Origin: Nemertoderma westbladi
Taxonomy: Eukaryota; Xenacoelomorpha; Nemertodermatida; Nemertodermatidae
Length of the DNA stretch: 64,000 nt
Direction: 5' to 3'
Assembly (NCBI GenBank): GCA_032718475.1
Contig: JAUCBJ010003734.1
Coordinates: 103,692 to 167,691 of the forward strand
Part shown: one piece after another, positions 32,134 to 42,540 of the stretch
Position numbering within the stretch: position 1 is the first letter of the stretch
How the letters are laid out: each line of letters opens with the position of its first letter
The notes under the pieces: model-generated
The model's database searches: none
The model's input: only the letters and a program-made list of their open reading frames with translations
Told to the model about the DNA's origin: nothing
Translations under genes and position numbers: made by a program

Positions 32134-33560
32134 CTATTTATTAATATTGGGTGGAGATTTATAGTCTCCTGTCTCGTTTCTAGTCTCCTCAAGGAGCACG
32201 AGACGTTGTACAGGTCTGTCTACGGTACGTCCGTTGATAGTCCTTACAGTAACTGTCCTTACTACACCAGATGTAGGGTGCGTGGTCAAAATGACTCCAG
32301 TCATCCAAAACCGTCTTTTCAGATTGGCTTCAGCCAATAAAACGTGGTCACCTCGTCTCAAACATCGGGTATTAAGATACCAAGAGGTTCTGGTTGAAAT
32401 AGAGGTTGAATAATATTTCTGCCATATTTCCCAGAATTTATTTGCAAGCAGTTGAGTGATTTTCCAAGCTTTGTTGCCGTATCCGTCGCTATTAACGGGT
32501 ACCGAAATGGGCAACAATGTCGTCGGCGCCTGCATAAGCAGGTGCGCTGGTGTCAAGGCAAACTGTGCGTCGTTATTGTCTGGGATCAAAGCGATTGGTC
32601 TAGTGTTCAAAATCGCTTCGATTTCTATTAGTAACGTCGTCAGTTGGTCGTCTGTCAAAATGTGTTGCGTCGGTATTACTTTAGCCATAGCTGTTTTTAT
32701 TGAGCCAATCAGCCTTTCCCAAACACCGCCTCTCCACGGACTGTCCGGAGTATTAAAATTCCAAACAATTCGGTGAGGACGTAGTTCCTCGGAAATCTGG
32801 TTTTGGTCCAACTTTCTTAAAGCTCTGGTTATTTTGTTCCGTGCACCCACAAAGTTTGTCCCTTGGTCACAATAAATGGATTTGACCAATCCACGTCTAG
32901 CGATAAATCGCTGTAAGGCTAGGATAAAGGCATTGGTGGTCAAATCTGTCACACGCTCAATATGGACAGCTCTGCTGGCCATGCAAGTGAAGATCAATCC
33001 CCAACGTTTTACCTGTACCCTTCCGCGTTTCGCGATTATGGGTCCAAAACAGTCTATCCCCGTCTCAGTGAAAGGGGGTCTAAATGCCTGTAATTTTGCT
33101 AATGGTAGTTCACTCATTTCTTGGTGTCCTATCCTCGCGTGCACCTTCTTACAAATCATACTAACGAACTTAGTGCCTTGCTAGGTCTAATCAGTACAAA
33201 CCTCGATCGTAAGTGTGATAGACAGTGATGTCTACCCACGTGTTTGAGTTGTACATGTGCATCCAGTATCATAGCGCGCTGTAACTCATGGTGTTGCGGT
33301 ATGATAATAGGATACCTAAAGTCAAGTGCAAAGTCGATGTTCTGGAGTCTGGACTTGTGACAAAGTAAGCCCCGGTAAATAATCGGACTCCAACTCAAAA
33401 TCGGTGAAGACTTGATCTGTTTACCTTGGTTGATCGCTGTGAACTCTCGTGCGAAATATCGCAATTGATAATGTCTAATGATATCAACTTCACAATGACC
33501 AACTTCCTTTAAGGTAAGTCTTCTAGGAAAGTCGCGTTTGCCTCTGGCATATTGTCTCAA
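32134..33560 (-). pseudogene. pol: BEL/Pao integrase (copy 2)
   Basis: The N-terminal half (33560 to about 33180) carries the connection region and zinc module. A frameshift with stops lies at 33160-33190. The long frame from 33159 to 32134 holds the DDE core: Asp in GIDCFGPI, Asp in YCDQGTNFVGA, Glu in GGVWERLIGSIK. The DUF5641-type end follows (RRGDHVLLAEANL, DRPVQRLVLLEE). The order on the minus strand after RT fits BEL pol. The sequence is clearly diverged from copy 1 (12951-14207) and copy 3 (63245-64000). Confidence 0.92.
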
Positions 33561-33629
33561 ACGTTTGAGCCATGCTAACTTGCGGCACGCGTCAGTCCAT
33601 GATCTAGTTAGGTTTACTATCCTGTCAAC

Positions 33630-33995
33630 TTAAGTGTTAGTGACGTCATCAGGTGAGGTATAGTCGTAATGTGGATACTTGTTGGGACTTGGTAGACCCG
33701 CGGGCCTTCCGGTAGGTTTGTCTGAGTCCCCAAGTATGTCAATCTCCATGGTCTTACCTTTGCCGTCCGCTTCTAGTGAGTCGACTGGCAGTAACGGTTT
33801 CAACTCTACAGTCTTAGTGTGTTCCTGTGAGCCTGTAAGCTTCCTAACCTTAGTCACACGTTTACCTGTAGGTGGTAAGTCAAGTACCTTCTTTGAGCGG
33901 AGTGTGATCGCTGTGGCCACACCTTTGTCGTCCAAAGAAGTAAAATTTGGTAAGTTTCTAAATGTCCGCTCCAATGGGTCTTCTACTGGAGTGTC
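33630..33995 (-). other. Open stretch between minisatellite and integrase
   Basis: This continues the repeat frame from 34400 to 33630 and includes the pattern ATAITLRSKKVLDLPP, then a lysine-rich segment. No RNase H motif is visible where BEL pol should have one. Its origin is unclear. Confidence 0.4.
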
Positions 33996-34380
33996 TAGTA
34001 GACAGTCTGGTGAAGCATCCGGTGAACAGTCGGGTGAGACGTCTGGTGAGACATAGCGCAGAACTTCCGGCGAAATGTCCTGTTGTCGGTCCCAAAGAAA
34101 GTCTGGCGTAACTTCTGTCAGAAAGTCTGGTCTAAAGTCTGGTCCAAAGTCTGGTGGACAGTCTGTCGAGATGTCTGGTGGAAAGTCTGGTGAGATGTCC
34201 GGTAGACATTCTGTCGAGAGTTCCATAAAACAATCTGGCGAACAATCCGGAGAACAATCTGGTGTCGCTTCTGGTGAATAATCTGGCGAGTAATCTGGTG
34301 AACAATCCGGCGAAACGTCTGGTGAAATCTCCCACGGAACATCCGGCGAAAGATTCGTACAAGCGTCTGGCGAGATGGTC
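33996..34380 (-). repeat. 12-bp coding minisatellite in BEL pol
   Basis: About 32 copies of a 12-bp unit (type tctggtgaacag on the plus strand). On the minus strand in one frame it reads as a four-residue Ser-Pro-Asp-Cys/Phe/Tyr repeat. Because 12 is divisible by three and the unit lacks stops, several frames on both strands stay open. It sits where the RT thumb and RNase H should be. Confidence 0.9.
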
Positions 34381-34912
34381 GACTCATGGTCGATAAGCAA
34401 GTCCTCTTAGTGAGAGGTCTAGTCTGGTCGTTGGACCTTACACGTACCCTAAAATTGTCGGTGTTAGGGTCCCAACTAAGTCCTAATACTTTGGTCGTCG
34501 GTAGAGGTTCTAGGTCTAAGTCCAAGTCACCTCCACTGCGATCCGTCGGGTCAAATGAGTTCACTAGTTCGGGTTCGTTGGAAGCGAACTTCGTCAAGCG
34601 GAATCCGCCCTCAGCGAGACAATCCTGGAGTTGATGTGCTACGGTCGTAGCGTGCTCCAAAGTGTCACAACTCTTGAGGCCGTCATCCACGTAGAAATCT
34701 CGTTCCACTGTCCGAACTACTTCTGGGTCAATTTGGTCTCATCTGTCTAATGCGGTCTGCTTTAAGGCGTACATGGTGCAGTTGGGGCTGTCCCTGGCTC
34801 CGAAAACTCTTACCTGCATTTGGTAAGTTTCTGGCGGAAGTTCTAAATTTCCGTCCGGATACCAAAGAAACCTCAAGCTGTCCCTGTCCCGCAAAGTCTT
34901 ACGGCAATGCCG
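34381..34912 (-). pseudogene. pol: BEL/Pao reverse transcriptase fragment (copy 2)
   Basis: RT from about the middle of the palm: LRFLWYPDGNLELPPETYQM, VFGARDSPNCTMYAL, then RDFYVDDGLKS (catalytic YVDD), GGFRLTKFASN and VLGLSWDP. One in-frame TGA lies near 34750. The upstream end joins directly to LTR sequence at 34913, and the downstream end runs into the 12-bp minisatellite after PLTKRTC. The RNase H domain is missing. Confidence 0.9.
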
Positions 34913-35679
34913 AACAAAGTCTTACCTTTCTCATAAAGCGGGCGCTGCATAGCAAGGCGGAGTATTTCGAAGGGCGAAGGGGGTGCGCGGTCTAAGCTAA
35001 TGTGGGCGCTAGCGTGTTGTGGACATCAATTCCCTGCGTTGCTGACGGCCTAACGGTCTAGGCGGCCATCTTCCCAATGCTTGGTTGTCCCAAAGTTGGA
35101 CGTTCAGAAAAGTGCATGTTCAGAAGTTTATAGTATATTTACAGTTTACAAAACTTTATCAAACAGAATTGCCAAATAGTTTCAACAAGAAACATAATAA
35201 ACTAAGTTTTAACGAAGTGATAACTAGTGATAAGTCAAGTTTGAGACAAGTGAAGTAAGTGATAACCGAAGGCAAACCAGCCCTTTATATACTAAATCTG
35301 GGACATAGAATCCGCTAGAACCTTCCAGAGTATTCCATGGCCTCACATTGGAGCAATAAGATGTTCTATGCCCTATGATTGGCCCAACTCATCGTTCCAT
35401 GTGTTGTACGCACCTCATTGGTTTATCAAATTGTACCAAATGAAAATAAATTGCCCCAAAATGCAAATTTCCCGACTGGGATTCGAACTCGTAACCTATC
35501 TGTAATGCAACCAACGCCTTAACCATCTGACCACTACGCCACGAGATTAACTACGGGTTTTATGTGTACTAATATGAATAGGCATATTACATTACTGTAA
35601 CTTAATCAAAATGCGTCGGATTTTCGAAAGTTTTTTACGTTATACTACAAATGCTATCCTATAGTGAAATAATTCATCA
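34913..35679 (-). repeat. BEL 5' LTR, truncated to 767 bp
   Basis: Matches the outer part of the 3' LTR (23794-24145 plus 27779-28192) and lacks the RTE LINE, so it serves as the empty site (35264/35265). The truncation point lies 24 bp from a shared 11-mer gtaagactttg. Confidence 0.92.
35471..35545 (-). ncRNA. tRNA-like Pol III module in BEL 5' LTR
   Basis: Counterpart of 27985-28058, with one base more in the A-box region (gatggttaaggcg). Confidence 0.5.
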
Positions 35680-35684
35680 AATAT

Positions 35685-35993
35685 CATGACAAGATATACA
35701 AAGCTGAAGAACGGAAATTCTGTGTCGGTGATAAGGTATGGCGGACACATTTACCTCCAACATCTCCAGGCTTGGCGTCTAGTCTAATACCACGATGGGA
35801 TGGACCTTACGTTGTAACAGAACATATAGGTCCAGTTAATGTCTGTATTTCGATACCTGACAGACCCACATGGAATCAAGTGATTCACATCGACCATTTG
35901 AGACTATGCACACACATTATCCAGCATTCTCAATTTCCTCGACCAAGAGGTCGTCCACCTAAGATGAGGGGGGGAAGTGTAGTGACTGATTGA
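35685..35993 (+). pseudogene. pol: Gypsy integrase, C-terminal part
   Basis: This continues the frame that was cut at 22407, starting right after the second aatat. It shows the C-terminal binding module: FCVGDKVWR, then RWDGPYVVTE and NQVIHIDHLRL. The frame runs through the polypurine tract and stops inside the 3' LTR. The domain itself is intact. It is separated from the catalytic core by 13.3 kb. Confidence 0.9.
35966..35977 (+). promoter_or_regulatory. Gypsy polypurine tract
   Basis: gagggggggaag lies immediately before the 3' LTR, the normal place for plus-strand priming. Confidence 0.85.
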
Positions 35994-36149
35994 CCCTTGT
36001 TCACTGATTGACCCTTATGAATATTGTGTAACTCTTAGTTGTGTTATATAGCTATATAGGAAAGCAGTTTACAGGTGACGGTTTAGTTACAGTAACTTGT
36101 TTGATTGTATATGTTGTTCGACATTGATTATTATATGTGGCAGTCTACA
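35978..36149 (+). repeat. Gypsy 3' LTR, intact 172 bp
   Basis: Runs from tgtagtgact to tctaca. It contains a tandem 17-bp duplication of actgattgaccctt type at its start. It is followed by the target duplication taac (36150-36153). Confidence 0.95.
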
Positions 36150-36185
36150 TAACTGAATTAATTTGTAACGGACGCAATTTACAAT

Positions 36186-38251
36186 ATGGACCCGAATCAC
36201 CAGATTCTTGGCGAATTACGTACAACAATTGATTTATTGGACTATCCACAGCCTGGATCTCCTAGTTTTGATGTGAAATGGAATGCCCTGTTGAACGAGA
36301 ATGTGCGAGTCATTCGTTTCTCCGGGAGGGAGGCCCCGGATACCAGTAACCTGCAGGTGCTCTGGTTGACCGATGGTAGTACGAACCTGAAAAGGACTCG
36401 GAACGCTGAGGCAACTGGAGGAGGAGAGTTGTCGTTCTGGGATACGTTCCGGCAAAGTGTTTACAAATCCCGGTGCGTAATATACGACAACGATGGCGCG
36501 ATGTCAGAGTTTCATCGATGATAAGAGTACATATCTCGCGCATTGGGGAAACCTGGCAAAATGTACAGAGATGCTGCGAGAGGACCGAATGACAGCCATC
36601 CAAAATCGAGATGACTACAAAGAAAAATACAGGACGAAAGAGTACGGTTGGTCACTAATCGTTGTACTCGGAACCTTAGATGGGTTGGGAATAGTGTGTC
36701 AAATCTTTCCAACACCCCAACAGGAAATACGGACAGCCGGGGTGATCTGGTTACTACCATCGGCAATCAAGAAGATCCTGTTCGACTTTGATATAATCAA
36801 AATCGGGTCAGATATAAAAGCGGACCTCCGAAACGACTACATCAACGCTCCATTCGGAAGGAGCCAGAAGGAACCTTAGAGAGGACATCAGCGCGATCAT
36901 CCACTTCATCGACACCCAAACCCTGCTGGCCTGGTTACAGGTCACGGACTTTATGGGAGGGTTTAGAGAGGTGAGATGGACCAAATCCGGTATTGGCTAC
37001 CTAGCGGTACTAAATGGCGCTTTAGATTTTAAACCACAAAAGTTTCCGGACTACAATAAAATCTATGGCGCGCATCCGGATTCAGTGATACATCATGAAT
37101 GGGAAAACCGTTGGAGGGATGTAGAGAGGAAGTGGAGGATCCACCAATGCTTGTATAATCCGGAGCGACGGAACTACATCTATGTAACAATAGAGTCGTA
37201 CACTGTCACTAAGTCTATCTGCAAAACCCTCGATAAGCTATTAGCGCAGTTCCAAACGCTTTCATAGATTACGAATGGAACGAGGTGATCGACCACGCGT
37301 TCAAGTCGGTACAAAATATCCCACCGAGGGATACCAAGACGCTTGAAATAATCGAGGCCTGGGATCTGAATAGACTGTTCGATATCCCAACGATCAACAA
37401 CCTCCTTGGTGCCGAGGAACCTATAGTGTCGTCGGAAGGAGAGGAGCTATGGAAACACGAAAGTGTCCTGTTATACACACCAAAACGCCAACACAAACCG
37501 GAAGTTACTTATGGATCAGCTGCTAAGCGGATTGCCGCGACTGAGCCTGTGACGGACTCAGGCGTAACTACTCCGCTCGGCACCGGTAGTCCAGCGAGAG
37601 AATTGGTTACCACTCTCGCGCTCAGTGACTTCGATCGTACATGCAGGGCGTTATCTCATTACCCGTTCCCTGGAGGAGAGGACTGGTCTACTGAAACTCC
37701 AAGCACCAGTACCCAGCGGACCCGGTCGGAAATCCAAGTGACAAAGGGACCTAGTATACCACCGACTCCCGGGAACCTCCTCGGGATTACTTCGGCGAAT
37801 GTTCCGGCACCCCTTCGCCGACCGGCCATTGCTACCATTCCTACCGTTCCACAGGACCCGATGAGGCTCATCCGATGGTACGCGGAACAGACAGTGGATT
37901 CACTGTCAGAAAAGAGCACCTGAAATGCGTCCAGCATTCTTCGGTTGGGAAATGCAACTCGATGTTTGCAGTAGCTGCGGTTCGGAGCAGTGTCCTCGCG
38001 GTAAGAAACAACGAGTAACCAAACCGTGTTTCCAAATCCTCGGGATAATATATTGTCCGTATTGCGCCACCCCGGGCCACGACGTAGCGGTTTGCCCGAC
38101 ACTTTATAATGTCTGTACGACGTGTGGCTTCCGTGGGCATACGGCGAGCCCTCGGTGCAACATTAAATATCCTACCAAGGATGTTACAGCTACTGGGAAC
38201 ATGGTAATGTTCGAGACGTACGCCAACGTCCACGTAAAGACCAGAGTGTGA
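36186..38251 (+). pseudogene. Gag-like gene with two zinc knuckles, frameshifted
   Basis: Not matched to a known family by me. Successive plus-strand frames (36186-36521, 36493-36879, 36953-37267, 37285-37923, 37925-38251) look like one protein of about 680 residues broken by four frameshifts. It has an N-terminal polar region, a middle hydrophobic stretch (WSLIVVLGTLDGLGIV), a Ser/Thr/Pro-rich linker and a C-terminal cysteine cluster. Two CCHC knuckles are visible there: CPYCATPGHDVAVC and CTTCGFRGHTASPRC. That layout is that of a retroelement gag or ORF1. It follows the BEL integrase at 12951-14207 in the same orientation once the Gypsy is removed. Confidence 0.55.
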
Positions 38252-38344
38252 TTGAGTGCACGAAACGTTGCACAGGAGATGTAGTGCGGGTATTTCTCTT
38301 TCCCCGAATGTCTCCATACGGGAAAGGCTTTACCTTTCCACTAT

Positions 38345-38623
38345 TTGGATCTACTACTTAACGCCAATCTATTCGGTCCATTCGAGGTGATTAGGCATCT
38401 ATATTCGTATACGGAAGCGTTTGGAGATGGAGAATGGTTCCAGGCGGTTCGAGCCACCGAGCTAGAAAGGAGAACGGATCTCATCGTGATACCAGGCAGG
38501 CAGCGGCGCTTCTCACGTCGACCAATGACGCCCCTCTACCCGCATTGGCATTGGACAAAAGTCAACGGGCGAAGAAAAGGAAAGCATATCAAAGCAGGAG
38601 ATGAAAGACCAGGACATTTATAG
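38345..38623 (+). CDS. Short open frame after the gag-like gene
   Basis: 92 codons, unrecognised, with a basic C-terminal part (RRFSRRP, NGRRKGKH). It may be a further piece of the same broken element. Coding status is uncertain. Confidence 0.3.
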   Translation: MDLLLNANLFGPFEVIRHLYSYTEAFGDGEWFQAVRATELERRTDLIVIPGRQRRFSRRPMTPLYPHWHWTKVNGRRKGKHIKAGDERPGHL

Positions 38624-39125
38624 ACATTTATTCGAACATTTATTTTTATATATACGTAAACTGACTCTAGGACAAATTAATCATAGACTATGCAATAATA
38701 AAAATTGGGTTTTTATATGGGGAAATGACCTTACGCAAACTCGATCTACCGATAGACCTCACGAAGGTCATTTGAGAGGACTGTTCGCGTTATTTTAAGT
38801 TAGCATAACGCGAGTTACATATTTTTCGATTTCTTATTTTATGAATGTGCCAATATCAGTGGTGGGTGCGGGAACACAAAATTTGGGCACATTTGATGAA
38901 CTGGGGGCAATTTACGGGCGAAACTTGGGGGGACTTACGGGACGCGGGATACATCTCAGATATTTAAGGGCAATGGGTGGGGGGTAAAATCAAGCAATAC
39001 TCTCATCTGTCAGGGTTGCCTGATAGTTACTATAGGCCTAGACAACCTCCTTCTACTTCGGTAGTCGGTAACCCACTAGGTCTGGGGACAAGGACTGCCC
39101 TTAGTGGTCCCTGGCCATCGGTGGT
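38624..39125. other. Unassigned DNA
   Basis: No recognisable gene. AT-rich at first, then mixed. Confidence 0.45.
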
Positions 39126-39393
39126 GACTGAGCCTGAAAAGGACTCGGGCGTCGCTTGATGTGCTAGGGATTTGCGACGGGACCGACAGATCCTAAGCGG
39201 TTCCCGGTGCGTTGGCTACGACTGAGCCTGAAAAGGACTCGGGCGGAGTTTTCGCATTGGGGACTTGCGAAGAATCGACTGACAGGTCCGGAACGATTCC
39301 TGGTTGTAAGCAATGACTGAGCCTGAAAGGGACTTGGGCGCCGTTCGATAAACCGGGGATTTGTGAAGGGCCAATGACCGGACGGAAAGGAAG
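39126..39393 (+). repeat. Three-copy ~94-bp tandem repeat
   Basis: The string actgagcctgaaaaggact occurs at 39126 and 39221 and, slightly changed, at 39315, each followed by cgggcg-type sequence. Confidence 0.85.
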
Positions 39394-42040
39394 GGTGGGA
39401 CTGTAGGTCCAATTCATTACCATTACAAGAAGTGGGACTGTAGGTCCAATTCATTACCTTTACAATAAGGGGATCTGTAGGTCCAATTCATTACCATTAC
39501 AAGAAGGGGAACTGTAGGTCTTATTATTACTGTTACAAGAAGGGGGACTGTAGGTCCAATTCATTACCATTACAAGAAGTGGGACTGTAGGTCCAATTCA
39601 TTACCATTACAAGAGGACGAAACTTAGGTCTAAATCATTACTGTTACAAAAATGGGAACTGTAGGTCTTATTATTACTGTTACAAGAAGGGGAACTGTAG
39701 GTCCAATTCATTACCATTACAAGAAGTGGGACTGTAGGTCCAATTCATTACCTTTACAATAAGGGGATCTGTAGGTCCAATTCATTACCATTACAAGAAG
39801 GGGGACTGTAGGTCCAATTCATTACCATTACAAGAGGGCGAACCTTAGGTCTAAATCATTACCATTATAAGAAGGGGAACTGTAGGTCTTATTATTACTG
39901 TTACAAGAAGGGGGACAGTAGGTCCAATGCATTACCATTACAAGAGGGCGAACCTTAGGTCTAAATCATTACCATTACAAGAAGGGGAACTGTAGGTCTT
40001 ATTATTACTGTTACAAGAAGGGGAACTGTAGGTCCAATTCATTACCATTACAAGAAGGGGGACTGTAGGTCCAATTCATCACCATTACAAGAGGGCGAAT
40101 CTTAGGTCTAAATCATTACCATTACAAGAAGGGGAACTGTAGGTCTTATTATTACTGTTACAAGAAGGGGAACTGTAGGTCCAATTCATTACCATTACAA
40201 GAAGTGGGACTGTAGGTCCAATTTATTACCTTTACAATAAGGGGATCTGTAGGTCAAATTCATTACCATTACAAGAAGGGGGACTGTAGGTCCAATTCAT
40301 TACCATTACAAGAGGGCGAACCTTAGGTCTAAATCATTACCATTACAAGAAGGGGAACTGTAGGTCTTATTATTACTGTTACAAGAATGGGATCTGTAGG
40401 TCCAATTCATTACCATTACAAGAAGGGGGACTGTAGGTCCAATTCATTACCATTACAGGAGGTCGAACCTTAGGTCTAAATCATTACCATTACAAGAAGG
40501 GGAACTGTAGGTCTTATTATTACTGTTACAAGAAGGGGAACTGTAGGTCCAATTCATTACCATTACAAGAAGGGGAACTGTAGGTCCAATTCATTACCAT
40601 TACAAGAAGGGGAACTGTAGGTCCAATTCATTACCATTACAAGAGGGCGAACCTTAGGTCTAAATCATTACCATTACAAGAAGGGGAACTGTAGGTCTTA
40701 TTATTACTGTTACAAGAATGGGATCTGTAGGTCCAATTCATTACCATTACAAGAAGGGGGACTGTAGGTCCAATTCATTACCATTACAGGAGGGCGAACC
40801 TTAGGTCTAAATCATTACCAATACAAGAAGGGGAACTGTAGGTCTTATTATTACTGTTACAAGAAGGGGAACTGTAGGTCCAATTCATTACCATTACAAG
40901 AAGTGGGACTGTAGGTCCAATTCATTACCATTACAAGAGGACGAAACTTAGGTCTAAATCATTACTGTTACAAAAATGGGAACTGTAGGTCTTATTCATT
41001 ACTGTTACAAGAAGGGGAACTGTAGGTCCAATTCATTGCCATTACAAGAAAGGGAACTGTAGGTCCAATACATTACCATTACAAGAAGGGGAACTGTATG
41101 TCCAATTCATTACCGTTACAAGAAGAGGAACCGTATGTCTCATTCATTACTGTTACAACAAGGGGAACAGAAGGTCTAATTCATAACTGTTACAACAAGG
41201 GGAACAGTAGGTCTAATTCATTACTGATACAAGAAGAGGAACCGTATGTCTCATTCATTACTGTTACAACAAGGGGAACAAAAGGTCTAATTCATAACTG
41301 TTACAAGAAGGGGAACCGTATATCTCATTCATTACTGTTACAACAAGGGGAACAGTAGGTCTAATTCATTACTGTTACGAGAAGAGGAACCGTATGTCTC
41401 GTTCATTACTGTTACAACAAGGGGAACAGAAGGTCTAATTCATAACTGTTACAAGAAGGGGAACCGTATATCTCATTCATTACTGTTACAACAAGGGGAA
41501 CAGTAGGTCTAATTCATTACCATTACAAGAAGGGGAACTGTAGGTCCAATTCATTGCCATTACAAGAAAGGGAACTGTAGGTCCAATACATTACCATTAC
41601 AAGAAGGGGAACTGTATGTCCAATTCATTACCGTTACAAGAAGAGGAACCGTATGTCTCATTCATTACTGTTACAACAAGGGGAACAGAAGGTGTAATTC
41701 ATAACTGTTACAACAAGGGGAACAGTAGGTCTAATTCATTACTGATACAAGAAGAGGAACCGTATGTCTCATTCATTACTGTTACAACAAGGGGAACAGT
41801 AGGTCTAATTCATTACTGTTACGAGAAGAGGAACCGTATGTCTCATTCATTACTGTTACAACAAGGGGAACAGAAGGTCTAATTCATAACTGTTACAAGA
41901 AGGGGAACCGTATATCTCATTCATTACTGTTACAACAAGGGGAACAGTAGGTCTAATTCATTACTGTTACAAGAAGGGGATCTGTAGGTCCAACTATTTA
42001 TCGTTACAAGAAGGGGAATTGTATGTTCCATTCATACCGT
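39394..42040 (+). repeat. Satellite B, right array
   Basis: About 71 copies of the 37-bp unit, same family and orientation as 10084-12945. The part 41060-41980 is a variant block with accgtatgtctcattcatta. Higher-order blocks are visible (for example near 40040, 40185, 40530). The last, decayed unit runs into the FN2 exon. Confidence 0.95.
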
Positions 42041-42226
42041 TACAATCAGGGGTACAGTAACCCCAATTTCCGGGAACGTAGGTCCCATCCTGGCTGACTT
42101 CGGTGGCGCACCATTTCGATTCTCTATCGATCAACGGACAATCACCATACTGGGTTCCTTGGTAGATGAACGGAATACGGCAGTTGCGATACGGTCTCGC
42201 ACCAGAAATTGTTCTGCATGACTTTG
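42038..42226 (-). CDS. Exon: fibronectin type II domain
   Basis: A 189-nt minus-strand exon. A strong acceptor (aattatttttcag) precedes it and a gtatgaat donor follows, phase 1 at both ends. It encodes 63 residues with the FN2 pattern: a Cys before RIPFIYQGTQYGDC, then SKWCATEVSQDGTYV, then GNWGYC, giving the four expected cysteines. FN2 modules bind collagen or sugars in secreted and receptor proteins. Its 3' end, including the splice donor, matches the unit of the adjoining satellite B. Phase links it to 48441-48562 and to the TSP1 exon at 8630-8785. Confidence 0.87.
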
Positions 42227-42375
42227 CTGAAAAATAATTCCATTAAATTAATTTTATTAAATGAAAGGAGCTGCAATGTTATATAGGTGGGTTCCAATGT
42301 AAACATTTTATTGCCATATTATCCCATGTTATTGTTTATTCCATTTGCATATCACTTGAAGGACTGGCTCCGATT

Positions 42376-42540
42376 GATACTACTACTACTAGGTCGCGCG
42401 AACTCGGACACTTTAATATCTTTTAGTTGCGGGAGTAAACCGCTTGTGGTCGCAACTCCTACAAGCGTCTTCGCAGTAGATCGCCGTTGGTTGATTACCT
42501 TCCGCCTATCCATGGCCTACAGCCCTGCTGCCGACTGTCG
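42376..42540 (-). mobile_element. Mini-RTE (internally deleted LINE derivative)
   Basis: On the minus strand, about 125 bp matching the RTE family 1 5' region (27290-27450) joins directly to about 30 bp of its 3' end, with gttcgcgcgacctag and a (tag)n tail. All coding sequence is missing. It is SINE-sized and could use the LINE machinery. Confidence 0.85.

Larger units (their letters stand above)
22408..35679 (-). mobile_element. BEL/Pao LTR retrotransposon (copy 2), nested in Gypsy
   Basis: A 13.27 kb footprint flanked by the 5-bp duplication aatat (22403-22407 and 35680-35684). On the minus strand the element starts tgatgaatt and ends ctttaca. The 3' LTR (left) is complete but split by an RTE LINE. 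The 5' LTR (right) keeps only its first 767 bp and joins straight to reverse transcriptase codons, so its remaining LTR part, PBS, gag, protease and the RT start are deleted. The body holds the rest of pol, a post-pol region and a piggyBac insertion. It cannot move on its own. Confidence 0.9.
15331..36149 (+). mobile_element. Gypsy (Ty3) LTR retrotransposon, heavily nested
   Basis: Total footprint of one plus-strand Gypsy element. It has 4-bp target duplications taac (15327-15330 and 36150-36153) and two 172-bp LTRs. Its own sequence is 15331-15352, 18377-22407 and 35685-36149, about 4.5 kb, with order LTR, PBS, gag, PR-RT-RH-IN, PPT, LTR. Two insertions split it: 15353-18376 in the 5' LTR, and a BEL element at 22408-35679 in the integrase. 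The LTRs differ at about one site by eye. That suggests a young insertion, although the genes are already broken. Confidence 0.93.

Noticed and set aside
34075-34281. Plus-strand frame with SGEQSGE-type repeats
   Set aside because: Antisense reading of the 12-bp minisatellite. The minus strand carries the pol context.
41098-41882. Two near-identical 86-88 codon plus frames
   Set aside because: Translation of the satellite B variant block. The similarity is due to the tandem repeat, not to a protein.
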